Position numbers and translations under genes: made by a program
Notes under the pieces: model-generated
Seen by the model: only the letters and a program-made list of their open reading frames with translations
Databases searched by the model: none
What the model was told of the DNA's origin: nothing
NCBI GenBank assembly: GCA_963769715.1
Contig: CAVYNE010000005.1
Location: forward strand, 162,134 to 226,133
Length of the DNA stretch: 64,000 nucleotides
Direction: 5' to 3'
Source: Palsa-504 sp963769715
GTDB taxonomy: Bacteria; Actinomycetota; Actinomycetes; Streptosporangiales; Streptosporangiaceae
Part shown: positions 1 to 7,536 of the stretch, in pieces
Layout: each line of letters opens with the position of its first letter
Numbering within the stretch: the stretch's first letter is position 1

Positions 1-224
1 GCCAGCGGGGTGAGCAGGCCGAGCACGAGGAGAGCACCCGCGCCGAGTTCGGTGACCGTGGCAAACAGCGCGTGCATCCGGCCGGGCCGGATGCCGATGG
101 ATTCGAACCAGCGCGCTGTCCCGGGCAGCTTGCCGCCGCCGAAGGCGTGGTTCCAGCCGTGCGCGATCATGGTGCCGCCCACCGCGAGGCGGAGCATGAG
201 CGCCGCGATGTTCACACTGTTCAT
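1..224 (-). CDS. DoxX family membrane protein (partial, runs off left edge)
   Basis: The reverse strand reads from an ATG at 222-224 leftward to the window edge without a stop, so only about 74 N-terminal residues are present. It starts MNSVNIAALMLRLAVGGTM and continues with AHGWNHAFGG, then a second hydrophobic stretch rich in G/A/L. An R-x-x-x-G-x-x-x-x-x-H-G pattern in a first helix, followed by a GTARWFESIG-type loop, is typical of DoxX/DoxD quinone-linked small membrane proteins. The function of most members is unknown, and some associate with redox or detoxification enzymes. The gene is divergent from the SDR gene at 402. The roughly 175 bp between them hold an AT-rich patch (about 240-280) likely to contain promoters. 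Confidence 0.75.
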   Translation of the reverse strand, partial: MNSVNIAALMLRLAVGGTMIAHGWNHAFGGGKLPGTARWFESIGIRPGRMHALFATVTELGAGALLVLGLLTPL

Positions 225-401
225 TCGCCCTGCCTCAGATAGTCGCTAGCAAGTACATTAATATAACTTAATCGACTAATTCTCAAGAGGAGGGCGGGCA
301 GGCGGCGGTACGAGAGCCGGCCGCGACGAAGCGCCGCCCCATCCGGAACACCGGGCACCATGAGATGATCGGTCAGCGGTGCACTGGCAAGAGGGGCGGA
401 T

Positions 402-1091
402 ATGGCGGCGCTAGCGTGGCCCGGGCGCAGGATCATCGTGCTGGGCGGGACGGGCAGCCTGGGGCAGGCGGTCGTCGAGCGGTTCCGCTCGGATGGCGCG
501 TCGGTGCTGGTGGCCGACGGCAGGCTGCCGGCCGAGGCGGACCGGCCGGAGGGTGTGGACTACGTCAGCGTGGACGCGCTCGACGAGTCCAGCGTCTCCG
601 CGGCGTTCGCCGGGACGCCGCCGCCTCAGGCGGTGGTCAACCTCATCGGCGGCTATGCTCCGCCGCAGCCGTTGCCCGAGCTTGATATCGCGGTGCTCAG
701 GAAACAGCTCGAACTGAACCTGGTGACTGCGGCGATCGTCACCAAGCACGCCATGCCGGTGCTCGCCGCGCAGGCCGGCGGCGCGATCGTGCACGTCTCG
801 AGCCGGATCGCCACCGAAAAGGGCGAGAACAGCTTCGCCTACAGCGTCAGCAAGCTCGGCGTCCTGCGCCTAGTGGAGGCCGCCGCCGCGGAGGGCCGCC
901 AGCTCGGGGTGCGGGTCAACTGCATCATGCCGAGCATCATCGATACGCCGGCCAACCGCGCGGCGCTGCCCCGCGCGCACCACGACCGATGGCCCCAACC
1001 ATCCGAACTGGCCGCCGTCCTCGCCTTCCTCGTCTCCGACGACGCCGCCCTCATCTCCGGCGCCGCCATCCCCGTCTACGGCCGCGCCTGA
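402..1091 (+). CDS. SDR family NAD(P)-dependent oxidoreductase
   Basis: A 229-residue short-chain dehydrogenase/reductase of classical length. The nucleotide-binding glycine motif GGTGSLG lies at residues 15-21, after a beta strand rich in I/V/L. Ser133/134 and the catalytic pair Tyr147 and Lys151 (YSVSK) are in place, and the C-terminus (GAAIPVYGRA) resembles the usual SDR end where GG-x-x-x-x-V-D-G occurs. The substrate cannot be told from sequence. The start at 402 is the ATG giving an N-terminus just ahead of the first strand. It is divergent from the DoxX gene, and a strong hairpin follows the stop codon. Confidence 0.88.
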   Translation: MAALAWPGRRIIVLGGTGSLGQAVVERFRSDGASVLVADGRLPAEADRPEGVDYVSVDALDESSVSAAFAGTPPPQAVVNLIGGYAPPQPLPELDIAVLRKQLELNLVTAAIVTKHAMPVLAAQAGGAIVHVSSRIATEKGENSFAYSVSKLGVLRLVEAAAAEGRQLGVRVNCIMPSIIDTPANRAALPRAHHDRWPQPSELAAVLAFLVSDDAALISGAAIPVYGRA

Positions 1092-1099
1092 CCAACGTC

Positions 1100-1145
1100 A
1101 TCGTGGATCGGTACCCCCGCGATAAGGGGAGTACCGATCCACGAT
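1100..1145 (+). terminator. Strong hairpin after the SDR gene
   Basis: A perfect 15-bp inverted repeat (1100-1114 pairs with 1131-1145) with a further CCCC/GGGG pairing inside. It starts 9 nt after the SDR stop codon. No clear U-tract follows, as is common for terminators in very high-GC actinomycetes. It may also stop leftward transcription from the whiB7 side. Confidence 0.75.
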
Positions 1146-1197
1146 CCTTGGCGGGCCTGACGCGGGCCTGACGCGGGCCAGGCCCGCGCCCCCGAGT

Positions 1198-1392
1198 TCA
1201 GTAGTCCGCGGACTCGATGGCCTCGCGGAGCTCGGCGGTCCGGCGCCACGCCTGGATCATCCGGCGCTCCGCCCGATGCTCTTGCCGCCGGGCCCGGCGG
1301 AGCAACCGCAGCCTGCGTGAGTACCGCAGATGCTCCGCCTCTGCCAAATTGCTGCGAGTTCGCTCCCTCGCCAGCTGTTCGGTGAAAGCCAT
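1198..1392 (-). CDS. Small arginine-rich protein downstream of whiB7
   Basis: A 64-residue ORF reading MAFTEQLARERTRSNLAEAE and ending ELREAIESADY. It is dominated by Arg, Glu, Leu and Ala with heptad-like spacing, so a single long basic helix or coiled coil is likely. An ATG at 1392 is preceded by a GGAG about 9 nt upstream. An alternative ATG lies at 1406 (MEWSV). It follows whiB7 on the same strand after a 13-bp hairpin, so it is either weakly read through or has its own promoter. I do not recognise a family. Confidence 0.6.
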   Translation of the reverse strand: MAFTEQLARERTRSNLAEAEHLRYSRRLRLLRRARRQEHRAERRMIQAWRRTAELREAIESADY

Positions 1393-1428
1393 GACTGACC
1401 ACTCCATTGTGTGCATTGTGTGCTGTGC

Positions 1429-1462
1429 GCGGCCGCGCGGCTCATGTTCGCCGCGCGGCCGC
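1429..1462 (-). terminator. Hairpin terminator after whiB7
   Basis: A perfect 13-bp G/C stem (1429-1441 with 1450-1462) with an 8-nt loop, 22 nt past the whiB7 stop codon at 1485. There is no U-run on either side. Confidence 0.6.
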
Positions 1463-1484
1463 AGCTGGCTGGCGTGGCCTGAAA

Positions 1485-1976
1485 CTAAGCGGCCACTTCG
1501 GTCTTGCGTGGACGCCCGCGAGGGCGCTTGCGGGGTACGATCGCGCCGCGCATGAGCAATTCGCCGCCCCAGACACCCCAGGGCTCCCTGCGCTCGAGCG
1601 CACCGGTCAGGCAGGCCAGCCTGGCCTTGCATCCCCGGCACATCGCCTTGGCCGTCTCCACGTCTTCGGGAGACTCGGCGAAGAACAGCTCGGGGTCCTC
1701 CGTGCACGGAAGATCCAGGCCCACCGGGAGCGCGGTCGCCGAACCGGCCACCGCCAGCTGACTCGTCTCGCTGACCGCCGACTCGTCCACCTGCCGAACC
1801 TGGCTGGCCGACGCGACGAAGCCGACCTGATCGAATACCTGCCTGACGTCTGGCTCCTGCCGCGCCGTCACAGAGCTGGGCGCCTGGAACCCCGTTGCGC
1901 CCGTCCCGCTGACGGTGGCATCGCGCCACTGCATCGGTGCCATCCCCTCTCGCTTGCCGGTCCTAGTTGTCGTCAC
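1485..1976 (-). CDS. whiB7: WhiB-family iron-sulfur regulator WhiB7
   Basis: A 163-residue protein with the four cluster-binding cysteines of the Wbl family (Cys91, Cys113, Cys116, Cys122; C-x-x-C spacing in CRGC). It has the Wbl signature GVWGGE at 134-139 and the AT-hook RGRPRK at 153-158 that distinguishes WhiB7. The family binds a [4Fe-4S] cluster and SigA region 4. It activates intrinsic antibiotic-resistance genes from promoters with an AT-rich patch just upstream of -35. The N-terminal ~85 residues are a poorly conserved tail. The true start may be GTG 1976 or the ATG at residue 12. In M. tuberculosis whiB7 also sits beside uvrD2 and the mycoredoxin gene. Regulation is visible in the roughly 455-nt leader: promoter, upstream ORF and attenuator hairpin are annotated separately. 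Confidence 0.93.
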   Translation of the reverse strand: MTTTRTGKREGMAPMQWRDATVSGTGATGFQAPSSVTARQEPDVRQVFDQVGFVASASQVRQVDESAVSETSQLAVAGSATALPVGLDLPCTEDPELFFAESPEDVETAKAMCRGCKARLACLTGALERREPWGVWGGELLMRGAIVPRKRPRGRPRKTEVAA

Positions 1977-2020
1977 GACGATTTCTCGTCCGTCTGGGGA
2001 CCTAGGCCTGGCAAATAACT

Positions 2021-2053
2021 AGGCCGCGGACCCTGTGTGCGGGTCCGCGGCCT
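2021..2053 (-). terminator. Attenuator hairpin in the whiB7 leader
   Basis: A perfect 13-bp stem (2021-2033 with 2041-2053) and 7-nt loop. On the transcribed minus strand it is followed by the weakly U-rich AGTTATTTGCC. It lies 45 nt upstream of the whiB7 coding start and 25 nt downstream of the upstream-ORF stop. Position and strength fit premature termination as known for whiB7 leaders in mycobacteria and Streptomyces. Confidence 0.75.
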
Positions 2054-2068
2054 CGAGGGGAGTTCTGG

Positions 2069-2086
2069 CCGGTCTGGCTAGACCGG
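2069..2086 (-). promoter_or_regulatory. Second leader hairpin overlapping the uORF stop codon
   Basis: CCGGTCT (2069-2075) pairs with AGACCGG (2080-2086) around a 4-nt loop. The TAG stop of the upstream ORF (2078-2080) lies in the loop and stem, so a ribosome finishing or stalling there would disrupt it. CTCGAG motifs on both sides (2052-2057 and 2095-2100) offer alternative pairings that could compete with the attenuator stem. The antiterminator role is inference. Confidence 0.45.
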
Positions 2087-2386
2087 TTCTCTATCTCGAG
2101 GTGGACCCGATTCGCCCTCACCCTTGGCGGAGGCGCCGGTCATGTAGTTGTGGATATTCGTCTGGCCGAGCAGCGTCGCGACGGCATCCTGCTGCTGCGT
2201 CGGGGCGACGAACGCGACCCTGGCCCGGACACGCGGAACGGCGTGAACGACCAGAGTGGACGGCCCAGTGCCGCAGCCGGCGGCGGGCAGACCTGTCCCC
2301 GGGAGGCTGAGCGGACGCGGGGCGGAAGCACCCAAGCGCGAAGCCCCGTTCAGCTCGGGCAGAGCATCTGATTTGATGTAGATCAC
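2078..2386 (-). CDS. Upstream ORF in the whiB7 leader (about 102 residues)
   Basis: An open frame between the whiB7 promoter and attenuator. GTG 2386 (MIYIKSDALPELNG) is preceded by GAGGGAGG with an 8-nt spacer. A GTG at 2395 is an alternative start but lies too close to that ribosome site. Third positions are strongly G/C, and the middle (RVAFVAPTQQQDAVATLLGQ) reads like real coding sequence. The stop falls inside the leader hairpin at 2069-2086. Known whiB7 leaders contain translated uORFs that sense ribosome inhibition, and this one is long for that role. It may be a genuine small protein as well as a sensor. No family recognised. Confidence 0.5.
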   Translation of the reverse strand: MIYIKSDALPELNGASRLGASAPRPLSLPGTGLPAAGCGTGPSTLVVHAVPRVRARVAFVAPTQQQDAVATLLGQTNIHNYMTGASAKGEGESGPPRDREPV

Positions 2387-2438
2387 GTCGGGCACCTCCC
2401 TCCGGAGTGGTCGACAACTAGCCCACGGACATGTAGAG

Positions 2439-2477
2439 AGCCTAAGTGTTGCCCCCTTAAAGGGGCAACACTTTTTT
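2439..2477 (-). promoter_or_regulatory. Candidate WhiB7-dependent (autoregulated) promoter
   Basis: On the minus strand an A-run (2472-2477) lies 3 nt ahead of a TTGCCC -35 (2463-2468). An 18-nt spacer then leads to TAGGCT as -10 (2439-2444). An AT-rich patch directly upstream of -35 is the hallmark of WhiB7-activated promoters. The same bases form a palindrome (2445-2473). On the plus strand this looks like an intrinsic terminator with a T-run, but no plus-strand gene precedes it. Confidence 0.6.
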
Positions 2478-2563
2478 GACCTGCGATTTTAGGTTTTGTT
2501 GAGCCGTGTGATACCAGCCCCGGCTGACCTGGGCCATTCAGGGAGCAGAGTCGGGTAGCCGGG

Positions 2564-3442
2564 TCAGGCCCCGGGCGGAGGGCCGGGTGGCGGGATGGCC
2601 CGGATCAGTCCCTCTTGCATGACCGACACCACGAGCTCGCCCTCGGCGGTGAACACCTCGCCGTGCGCCAGGCCCCGGGCACCGTAGGAAACCGGTGAGT
2701 CCTGCGCGTACAGCAGCCACCGGTCGGCCCGGAACGGCCGGTGGAACCACATGGCGTGGTCCAGGCTGGCGCCCGACGTGCGGCCATCCGCCCAGGACAG
2801 CCCGTGCCCGAGCAGCACCGAATCGAGCAAGGTCATGTCGGAGGCGTAGGTCATCAGGCACACGTGCAGCAGCGGGTCGTGGGGCAGTTCCCCGTCCACC
2901 CGCAGCCAGACGAGGTTCCTCGTGGTCCGCAGGAGGGGATCCCGCTCCGCCTCCACCGAAAGCGGGCCCACCGACCGCAGGTCGATCGGATTGTCGAACA
3001 GGTGGGGCGGGACCTCGCCGAACAACCGGGCCAGCCGGTCCGACGTCCGCTCGACCATCTCCGGCGGCGGCACGTCGGGCATCGGGTCGGCGTGCTCGAG
3101 TCCGGGTTCCGGGTGGTGGAAGGACGCGGACAAGGTGAAGATCGTCTTGCCGTGCTGGATCGCCGAGACCCGGCGGGTGGTGAAGGATCGCCCGTCTCGC
3201 ACCCGGTCGACCGTATACACGATCGGCACGGCCGGATCGCCCGGCCGGATGAAGTACGCGTGCAGGGAGTGCACCGGACGGTCCGCGGGCACGGTCCGGC
3301 CGGCCGCGACCAGCGCCTGCCCGGCCACCTGGCCGCCGAACACCCGCTGCCGCCGCTCATCCGGGCTGCGGCCGCGGAAGATGTTCGCCTCGATCTGTTC
3401 CAGGTCGAGGAGCTCGAGGAGCCGGTCGAGCGCTTTAGTCAT
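2564..3442 (-). CDS. tesB: Acyl-CoA thioesterase II (TesB)
   Basis: A 292-residue double hot-dog thioesterase that hydrolyses acyl-CoA to free acid and CoA in the cytoplasm. The N-terminal hot-dog carries VFGGQ (34-38) and the LHAYFIRPGDP segment (60-70). The C-terminal hot-dog has the conserved DHAMWFHRPFRADRW stretch and ends with QEGLIR, the usual TesB tail. Length matches the family. The ATG at 3442 gives the standard start MTKALDRLLELLDLEQIE. It lies directly after uvrD2 on the same strand with a 12-nt gap, so the two probably share a transcript. Confidence 0.93.
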   Translation of the reverse strand: MTKALDRLLELLDLEQIEANIFRGRSPDERRQRVFGGQVAGQALVAAGRTVPADRPVHSLHAYFIRPGDPAVPIVYTVDRVRDGRSFTTRRVSAIQHGKTIFTLSASFHHPEPGLEHADPMPDVPPPEMVERTSDRLARLFGEVPPHLFDNPIDLRSVGPLSVEAERDPLLRTTRNLVWLRVDGELPHDPLLHVCLMTYASDMTLLDSVLLGHGLSWADGRTSGASLDHAMWFHRPFRADRWLLYAQDSPVSYGARGLAHGEVFTAEGELVVSVMQEGLIRAIPPPGPPPGA

Positions 3443-3454
3443 GACCTCACATCT

Positions 3455-5314
3455 TTACCGGCCGAGGCGGATTTCGTCGAGGAAACGCGAACGGGGCCGC
3501 GACGCACCGCGGGTCCGGGCCCCGGGTGCCCGGGCCGGCGACCAGGACAGGTACAGGTGCTCCCGCGCCCTGGTCACCGCCACATACAGTAGCCGCCTTT
3601 CCTCCTCGATCGCGTCCGGCGTCCGGGCGTGCACGATGGGCATGAGCCCCTCGACCAAACCGGGCAGCAGCACCGCGTCCCACTCAAGACCCTTGGCCGC
3701 GTGCATGGACGCGAGCGTCACGCCGTCGACGGCCGGAGCGTGCCCCAGCTCGGCCCGCTGGGTCAGCTCGGCCGAGAATTCGGTCAGCGTCGCTTCCGGC
3801 CGCACGGCGTACATGTCGTCCGCGAGCTGGGCGATCGCGGCGAGGGACTCCCAGCGCTCGCGCGCCGCCGCGCCGACCCCAGGACCCCGGAGAACCCCGA
3901 CATCCCCGGAAGGCCGGGCGCCCAGGCCGATCCCGGTCAGCACGTGCCGGACCGAGGACGGCAGCGAGTCCCCGGTGCCGGGGACCGCGACGCTGGTCAC
4001 CTCACCCCGCGCGGCGCCGCGCAGCAGCACCAGCGCCTGGCGCACCACGGGCCGTTCGTAGAACCGCTCGGCACCGCGGACCACGAAGGGCACACCGCCT
4101 TCGGCCAGCGCCAGCTCGAACCGCTCGGTGTCCGCGTTCACCCGGACCAGCACCGCGATCTCCCGGACCGGAACCCCCGCCGCCATCAGCGCCTGGACCT
4201 GGACGGCCAGCCCGGCCGCCTCCTGCGTGTCGTCGGGGTACTCGGTGAGCACCGGCCGGGGTCCCGGCGGCCGCTGCGCGACCAGCGGTGCGGCCGAGGT
4301 GGCCAGCTGGTTGGCCACCGCGACCACCTGCGGCGTGGACCGGTAGTCACGGACCAGCCGGACCACGGTCGCGCCGGGGAACTCCGCGGTGAAACCGGTC
4401 AGGTAGGACGGGGTGGCCCCGGTGAAGGAGTAGATCACCTGGTGCGGGTCGCCGACCACGCACAGGTCGTCGCGATCGCCGAGCCAGGCGTCGAGCAGCA
4501 GTTTCTGCAGCGGGTTCACGTCCTGGTACTCGTCCACCACGAAGTGCCGGAACGTGTCGCGCACCTGGTCCGCCGCGGCCCGGTTGTCGATCAGGATGGC
4601 CGCGGTCAGCTCCAGGACGGACTCGAAGTCGATCAGGTGCCGTTCGCGCCTGAGCTCCTCGTAGGCGGCGTAGACCGAGGCCAGCTGGTCCGCCCCGGCC
4701 GCGGGCGAGCGGCCCGCGGCGGCCGCGGCGGCCGCGTACCCGTCCGGACGGACCTGGCTGACCTTGGCCCACTCGATCTCAGCGGCGGCGTCGGCCAGTG
4801 CTCCGCCGCCCCCGGGCCCGCCTGCGCCCGAACCGTCCAGCCGGACGCCGGCCCGCTTGGCCGCCTCGCGGACCAGGCTGGCCTTGGAGTCGATCAGCTG
4901 CGGCGGGCGTCCGCCGATGACCCGCGGCCAGAAGTACTTGAGCTGGCGCAGCGCGGCCGCGTGGAACGTAGACGCCCGCACCAGCCCGGTCCCCAGCCCG
5001 CCGGTCCCCAGCCCGCCGGAACCAGGGCCGCCGGAACCAGGGCCGCCGGAACCAGGGCCAGCGCCCAGCTGCCTGAGCCGGCCCCGCAGTTCCCCGGCCG
5101 CGCGCACGGTGAAGGTGAGCGCCAGCACGTGCGCCGGGTTGATCACGCCGACCGCGGCCGCGTAGGCGATCCGGTAGGTGATGGCCCGGGTCTTGCCGGT
5201 GCCCGCGCCGGCCAGCACGCACACCGCGCCGCGGGTGGCGAGGGCCACCTCGCGCTGTTCCGGGTCGAGCGCGGCCAGCAGCGTCTCGGAGGTGTCAAGC
5301 ACCGCGTCCGTCAC
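3455..5314 (-). CDS. uvrD2: ATP-dependent DNA helicase UvrD2-type, lacking the HRDC domain
   Basis: A superfamily I 3'-5' helicase. In order it has the Q-motif (LDPEQREV), Walker A AGAGTGKTR, motif Ia (LTFTVRAAGELRGR), motif II DEYQD, motif III GDPHQVIYSFTGA, motif IV RDYRST, motif V (TLASMHAAKGLEWD) and motif VI (RRLLYVAVTRARE). GTG 5314 has a GGAGGTG ribosome site, and the upstream extension to 5350 is less likely. The protein is about 619 residues and stops soon after motif VI (SRFLDEIRLGR), so the C-terminal HRDC domain of mycobacterial UvrD2 is absent. A Gly-rich tandem insertion (GSGGP/GTGGL units, DNA about 4993-5056) interrupts domain 1A after motif Ia. The neighbours whiB7 and mycoredoxin match the M. 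tuberculosis order. Confidence 0.92.
   Translation of the reverse strand: MTDAVLDTSETLLAALDPEQREVALATRGAVCVLAGAGTGKTRAITYRIAYAAAVGVINPAHVLALTFTVRAAGELRGRLRQLGAGPGSGGPGSGGPGSGGLGTGGLGTGLVRASTFHAAALRQLKYFWPRVIGGRPPQLIDSKASLVREAAKRAGVRLDGSGAGGPGGGGALADAAAEIEWAKVSQVRPDGYAAAAAAAGRSPAAGADQLASVYAAYEELRRERHLIDFESVLELTAAILIDNRAAADQVRDTFRHFVVDEYQDVNPLQKLLLDAWLGDRDDLCVVGDPHQVIYSFTGATPSYLTGFTAEFPGATVVRLVRDYRSTPQVVAVANQLATSAAPLVAQRPPGPRPVLTEYPDDTQEAAGLAVQVQALMAAGVPVREIAVLVRVNADTERFELALAEGGVPFVVRGAERFYERPVVRQALVLLRGAARGEVTSVAVPGTGDSLPSSVRHVLTGIGLGARPSGDVGVLRGPGVGAAARERWESLAAIAQLADDMYAVRPEATLTEFSAELTQRAELGHAPAVDGVTLASMHAAKGLEWDAVLLPGLVEGLMPIVHARTPDAIEEERRLLYVAVTRAREHLYLSWSPARAPGARTRGASRPRSRFLDEIRLGR
4993..5056. 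repeat. 15-bp tandem repeat inside uvrD2
   Basis: Four to five copies of a roughly 15-bp unit (like CCGGAACCAGGGCCG and its variant CCGGTCCCCAGCCCG) encode a Gly/Pro/Ser/Thr linker between motif Ia and the next helicase segment. The frame is kept. Confidence 0.8.
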
Positions 5315-5453
5315 CCCCGCCCACCTCCCCTCCCCCTTCCATGGCCTCATCCTGCCGCATCCGGGCCGTGCACGGGTCTCTCAGGGAACGCAACCGGCCC
5401 CGCTGGTGTTACACGTCTCAGTAATTTTCTCACCGACTTCAAGGAGGCAGCGG

Positions 5454-5705
5454 GTGTCCGGCCAGCTGACGATGTACACCACCCCCTGGTGCGGCTTCTG
5501 CCGGAACCTCAAGAGCCAGCTCGCCCGGTCCGGGATCGAGATGGTCGAGGTCGACATCGAGCGCGACGAGGCCGCGGCGGCGTTCGTCATGTCGGTGAAC
5601 GGCGGCAACCAGACCGTGCCCACGGTGGTGTTCCCCGACGGCACCGCGCTGACCAATCCTTCGGCGGCGCAGGTCAAGGCCCAGCTTGCCGCCAGTGCCG
5701 GGTAA
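5454..5705 (+). CDS. Mycoredoxin (glutaredoxin-like, CGFC active site)
   Basis: An 83-residue thioredoxin-fold protein with the redox motif CGFC at residues 13-16, the cis-proline segment TVPTVVF and a Gly-Asp turn typical of glutaredoxin-like proteins. M. tuberculosis Mrx1 has CGYC. Mycoredoxins reduce mycothiol mixed disulfides. GTG 5454 is chosen because AAGGAGG (5441-5447) sits 6 nt upstream. An in-frame ATG at 5472 is the alternative. It is divergent from uvrD2, as in M. tuberculosis where Rv3198A neighbours uvrD2. Confidence 0.88.
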   Translation: MSGQLTMYTTPWCGFCRNLKSQLARSGIEMVEVDIERDEAAAAFVMSVNGGNQTVPTVVFPDGTALTNPSAAQVKAQLAASAG

Positions 5706-5733
5706 AACCGTGCGGCTAGGCTGATAACCAGGT

Positions 5734-5765
5734 CCGTTCGGGATATAGATCTTTAGGCCGAACGG
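5734..5765 (+). terminator. Hairpin after the mycoredoxin gene
   Basis: CCGTTCGG (5734-5741) pairs with CCGAACGG (5758-5765) over an AT-rich 16-nt loop, 29 nt after the mycoredoxin stop. The rest of the 308-nt gap up to 6014 shows no gene. It ends with an AAGGAGG ribosome site for the methyltransferase. Confidence 0.5.
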
Positions 5766-6013
5766 GCCGGGTGCACGCCACGAGATCAGGTGAAAGATTT
5801 GAGCGGGGAAACGACGCCAGCACGCCTCGCGCCGCCAGCTGACGTCGCGCGGGCCCGAATGTCGGGGGGCGGCGCTAGAGTCCTGGCAGATGGTTCACGG
5901 GGGACCCAGCAGGCAACTTCCGACACGTTTTGACGACTTGACCGCGCCTTCCGCCCGGCGGTGGCCGGGCTGCGGGAAGATGGTTCGGCGATGGAGAGCT
6001 TAAGGAGGCCTAC

Positions 6014-7285
6014 GTGGCAGATCTTGACGTCGTCGAGATCTGTGCTGGGGCGGGCGGGCAGGCTCTCGGGCTGGAGCGAGCCGGCTTCGAGCACGCCCTG
6101 GCCGTCGAACTCGACGCGGCGGCGTGCGCCACGCTGCGGGCCAACCGGCCCGGCTGGAAGGTCGCCGAGGGCGACGTGGCCGACCAGGCGCTGTGGCGGC
6201 CGCGGGACTACCGGGGCGTGGCGCTGCTGGCCGGCGGGGTGCCCTGCCCGCCGTTCACGGTGGCGGGCCGGCAGCTCGGCGCCACCGACGAGCGCGACCT
6301 GTTCGCGTGGTCGGTGGAGCTGTGCGAGGTCGTCCGGCCGCGGGCCCTGCTGCTGGAGAACGTCAGGGGGCTGAGCAACAGCCGGTTCAGCGCGTACCGG
6401 CAGCACGTCCTGGACCGGCTGACCGACCTCGGGTACGTCTCGGGCTGGCGGCTGCTGCAGGCGGCGGACTTCGGCGTGCCGCAACTGCGGCCGCGGACCG
6501 TGCTCGTCGCCCTGCAGCAGGCCGACGCGCCCTGGTTCCGCTGGCCGTCGCCGTCACCCCGGCCGCCCGCGACCGTGGGCGAGACGCTGGGCGACCTGAT
6601 GGCCGCGCGGGGCTGGCCCGGGGCCGCCGCCTGGGCCCGCCGGGCCGACCGGATCGCGCCGACGATCGTCGGCGGCTCCAAGAAGCACGGCGGCGCCGAC
6701 CTAGGCCCGACCCGCGCCAAGCGGGCCTGGGCCGAGCTCGGCGTGGACGGCATCGGGGTCGCGGACTCGGCGCCGGACGCCGACGCCGACCCGGCCCTGT
6801 CGCCCCGGCTGACCTGCGAGATGGTGACCAGGCTGCAGGGCTGGCAAGACGACTGGGGCTGGCGGTTCAGCGGCCGCAAGACCGCGCGCTACCGGCAGAT
6901 CGGCAACGCGTTCCCGCCTCCGGTCGCGGAGGCGGTCGGGACGGCCATCCGCCGCGCGCTCGAGCACGCGGGCGCGCCGGACGCCGCCGCGGTGGCTGAG
7001 CGAACGCACGTGCACGATCCGGTGTTCCGCGTGCTCCGCTCCCGGGCCGACTTCCTGACCGCCCGGCAGATCGCCGACCTGGCCGCGGGCTCGCCCGGGT
7101 CGACGGGTCTGAGCCTGGCCGCCGTGCTCGGCCGCCTGCGCCACCTCGGCCAGGACTTCGAACTCGAGGTGGCCGACTCGCGCGACGGGCCGGCCTACCG
7201 GCTGGGCAGCTTCAAGGCCTTCCTCGGCCAGCCCGAGCACGCCCGCCACCAGCGTTTCGCCGCCCGCCGGGCCACCATCAGCTGA
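6014..7285 (+). CDS. Orphan C5-cytosine DNA methyltransferase with C-terminal extension
   Basis: A 423-residue m5C methyltransferase. Motif I is VEICAGAGGQALGLERAG (7-24). The catalytic loop GVPCPPF has nucleophile Cys78, motif VI is ENV (115-117), motif VIII is QLRPR (157-161), and motifs IX/X appear as RLTCEMVTRLQG and RQIGNAFPPPVAEAVG. The target-recognition region between VIII and IX is short. Residues from about 335 onward form an extra domain (VFRVLRSRADFLTARQIADL) that looks like a winged helix. GTG 6014 has AAGGAGG 6 nt upstream. No restriction endonuclease is adjacent, so this is a solitary regulatory or protective methylase, or a remnant of a restriction system. Recognition sequence unknown. 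Confidence 0.9.
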   Translation: MADLDVVEICAGAGGQALGLERAGFEHALAVELDAAACATLRANRPGWKVAEGDVADQALWRPRDYRGVALLAGGVPCPPFTVAGRQLGATDERDLFAWSVELCEVVRPRALLLENVRGLSNSRFSAYRQHVLDRLTDLGYVSGWRLLQAADFGVPQLRPRTVLVALQQADAPWFRWPSPSPRPPATVGETLGDLMAARGWPGAAAWARRADRIAPTIVGGSKKHGGADLGPTRAKRAWAELGVDGIGVADSAPDADADPALSPRLTCEMVTRLQGWQDDWGWRFSGRKTARYRQIGNAFPPPVAEAVGTAIRRALEHAGAPDAAAVAERTHVHDPVFRVLRSRADFLTARQIADLAAGSPGSTGLSLAAVLGRLRHLGQDFELEVADSRDGPAYRLGSFKAFLGQPEHARHQRFAARRATIS

Positions 7286-7360
7286 CCCTGGCCCTCCGGA
7301 GCCTGCTGTCAGGGTGGCCAGCTCGGCTGGCCGGGTGATCGTTTGTTTACTCCACGTAAC

Positions 7361-7380
7361 TATCCACATGCTGTGGATAA
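7361..7380. promoter_or_regulatory. Inverted pair of DnaA-box-like sites
   Basis: TATCCACA (7361-7368) and TGTGGATA (7372-7379) face each other across 3 nt. The right arm read on the minus strand, TTATCCACA, is a perfect E. coli-type DnaA box. A weaker TGGGATAAC follows at 7384-7392. It lies 157 nt upstream of parA in a 251-nt gap, and could be a DnaA-binding, replication or partition element. Confidence 0.45.
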
Positions 7381-7536
7381 CAATGGGATAACGTTGAGCG
7401 CGACCCGGTAGGCGGGTGGCAGTAGAAGCGGTAATTACTGCGTTACAGCGACATTCTCAGCCTCGCTGCGGACCCAGTTAACCTGCAGGTCGGCGTTCGG
7501 CTACCGGAACGCCGCAGACGCTGCGATAATGCGTGA

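Noticed and set aside
2443..2477. Palindrome plus T-run as an intrinsic terminator on the plus strand
   Set aside because: No plus-strand gene precedes it, and the same bases form a well-spaced WhiB7-type promoter for the leftward whiB7 transcript.
3629..5719. Long plus-strand open frame of 696 codons opposite uvrD2
   Set aside because: It is the antisense shadow of a gene with all helicase motifs; its translation is low-complexity Arg/Pro/Gly/His sequence.
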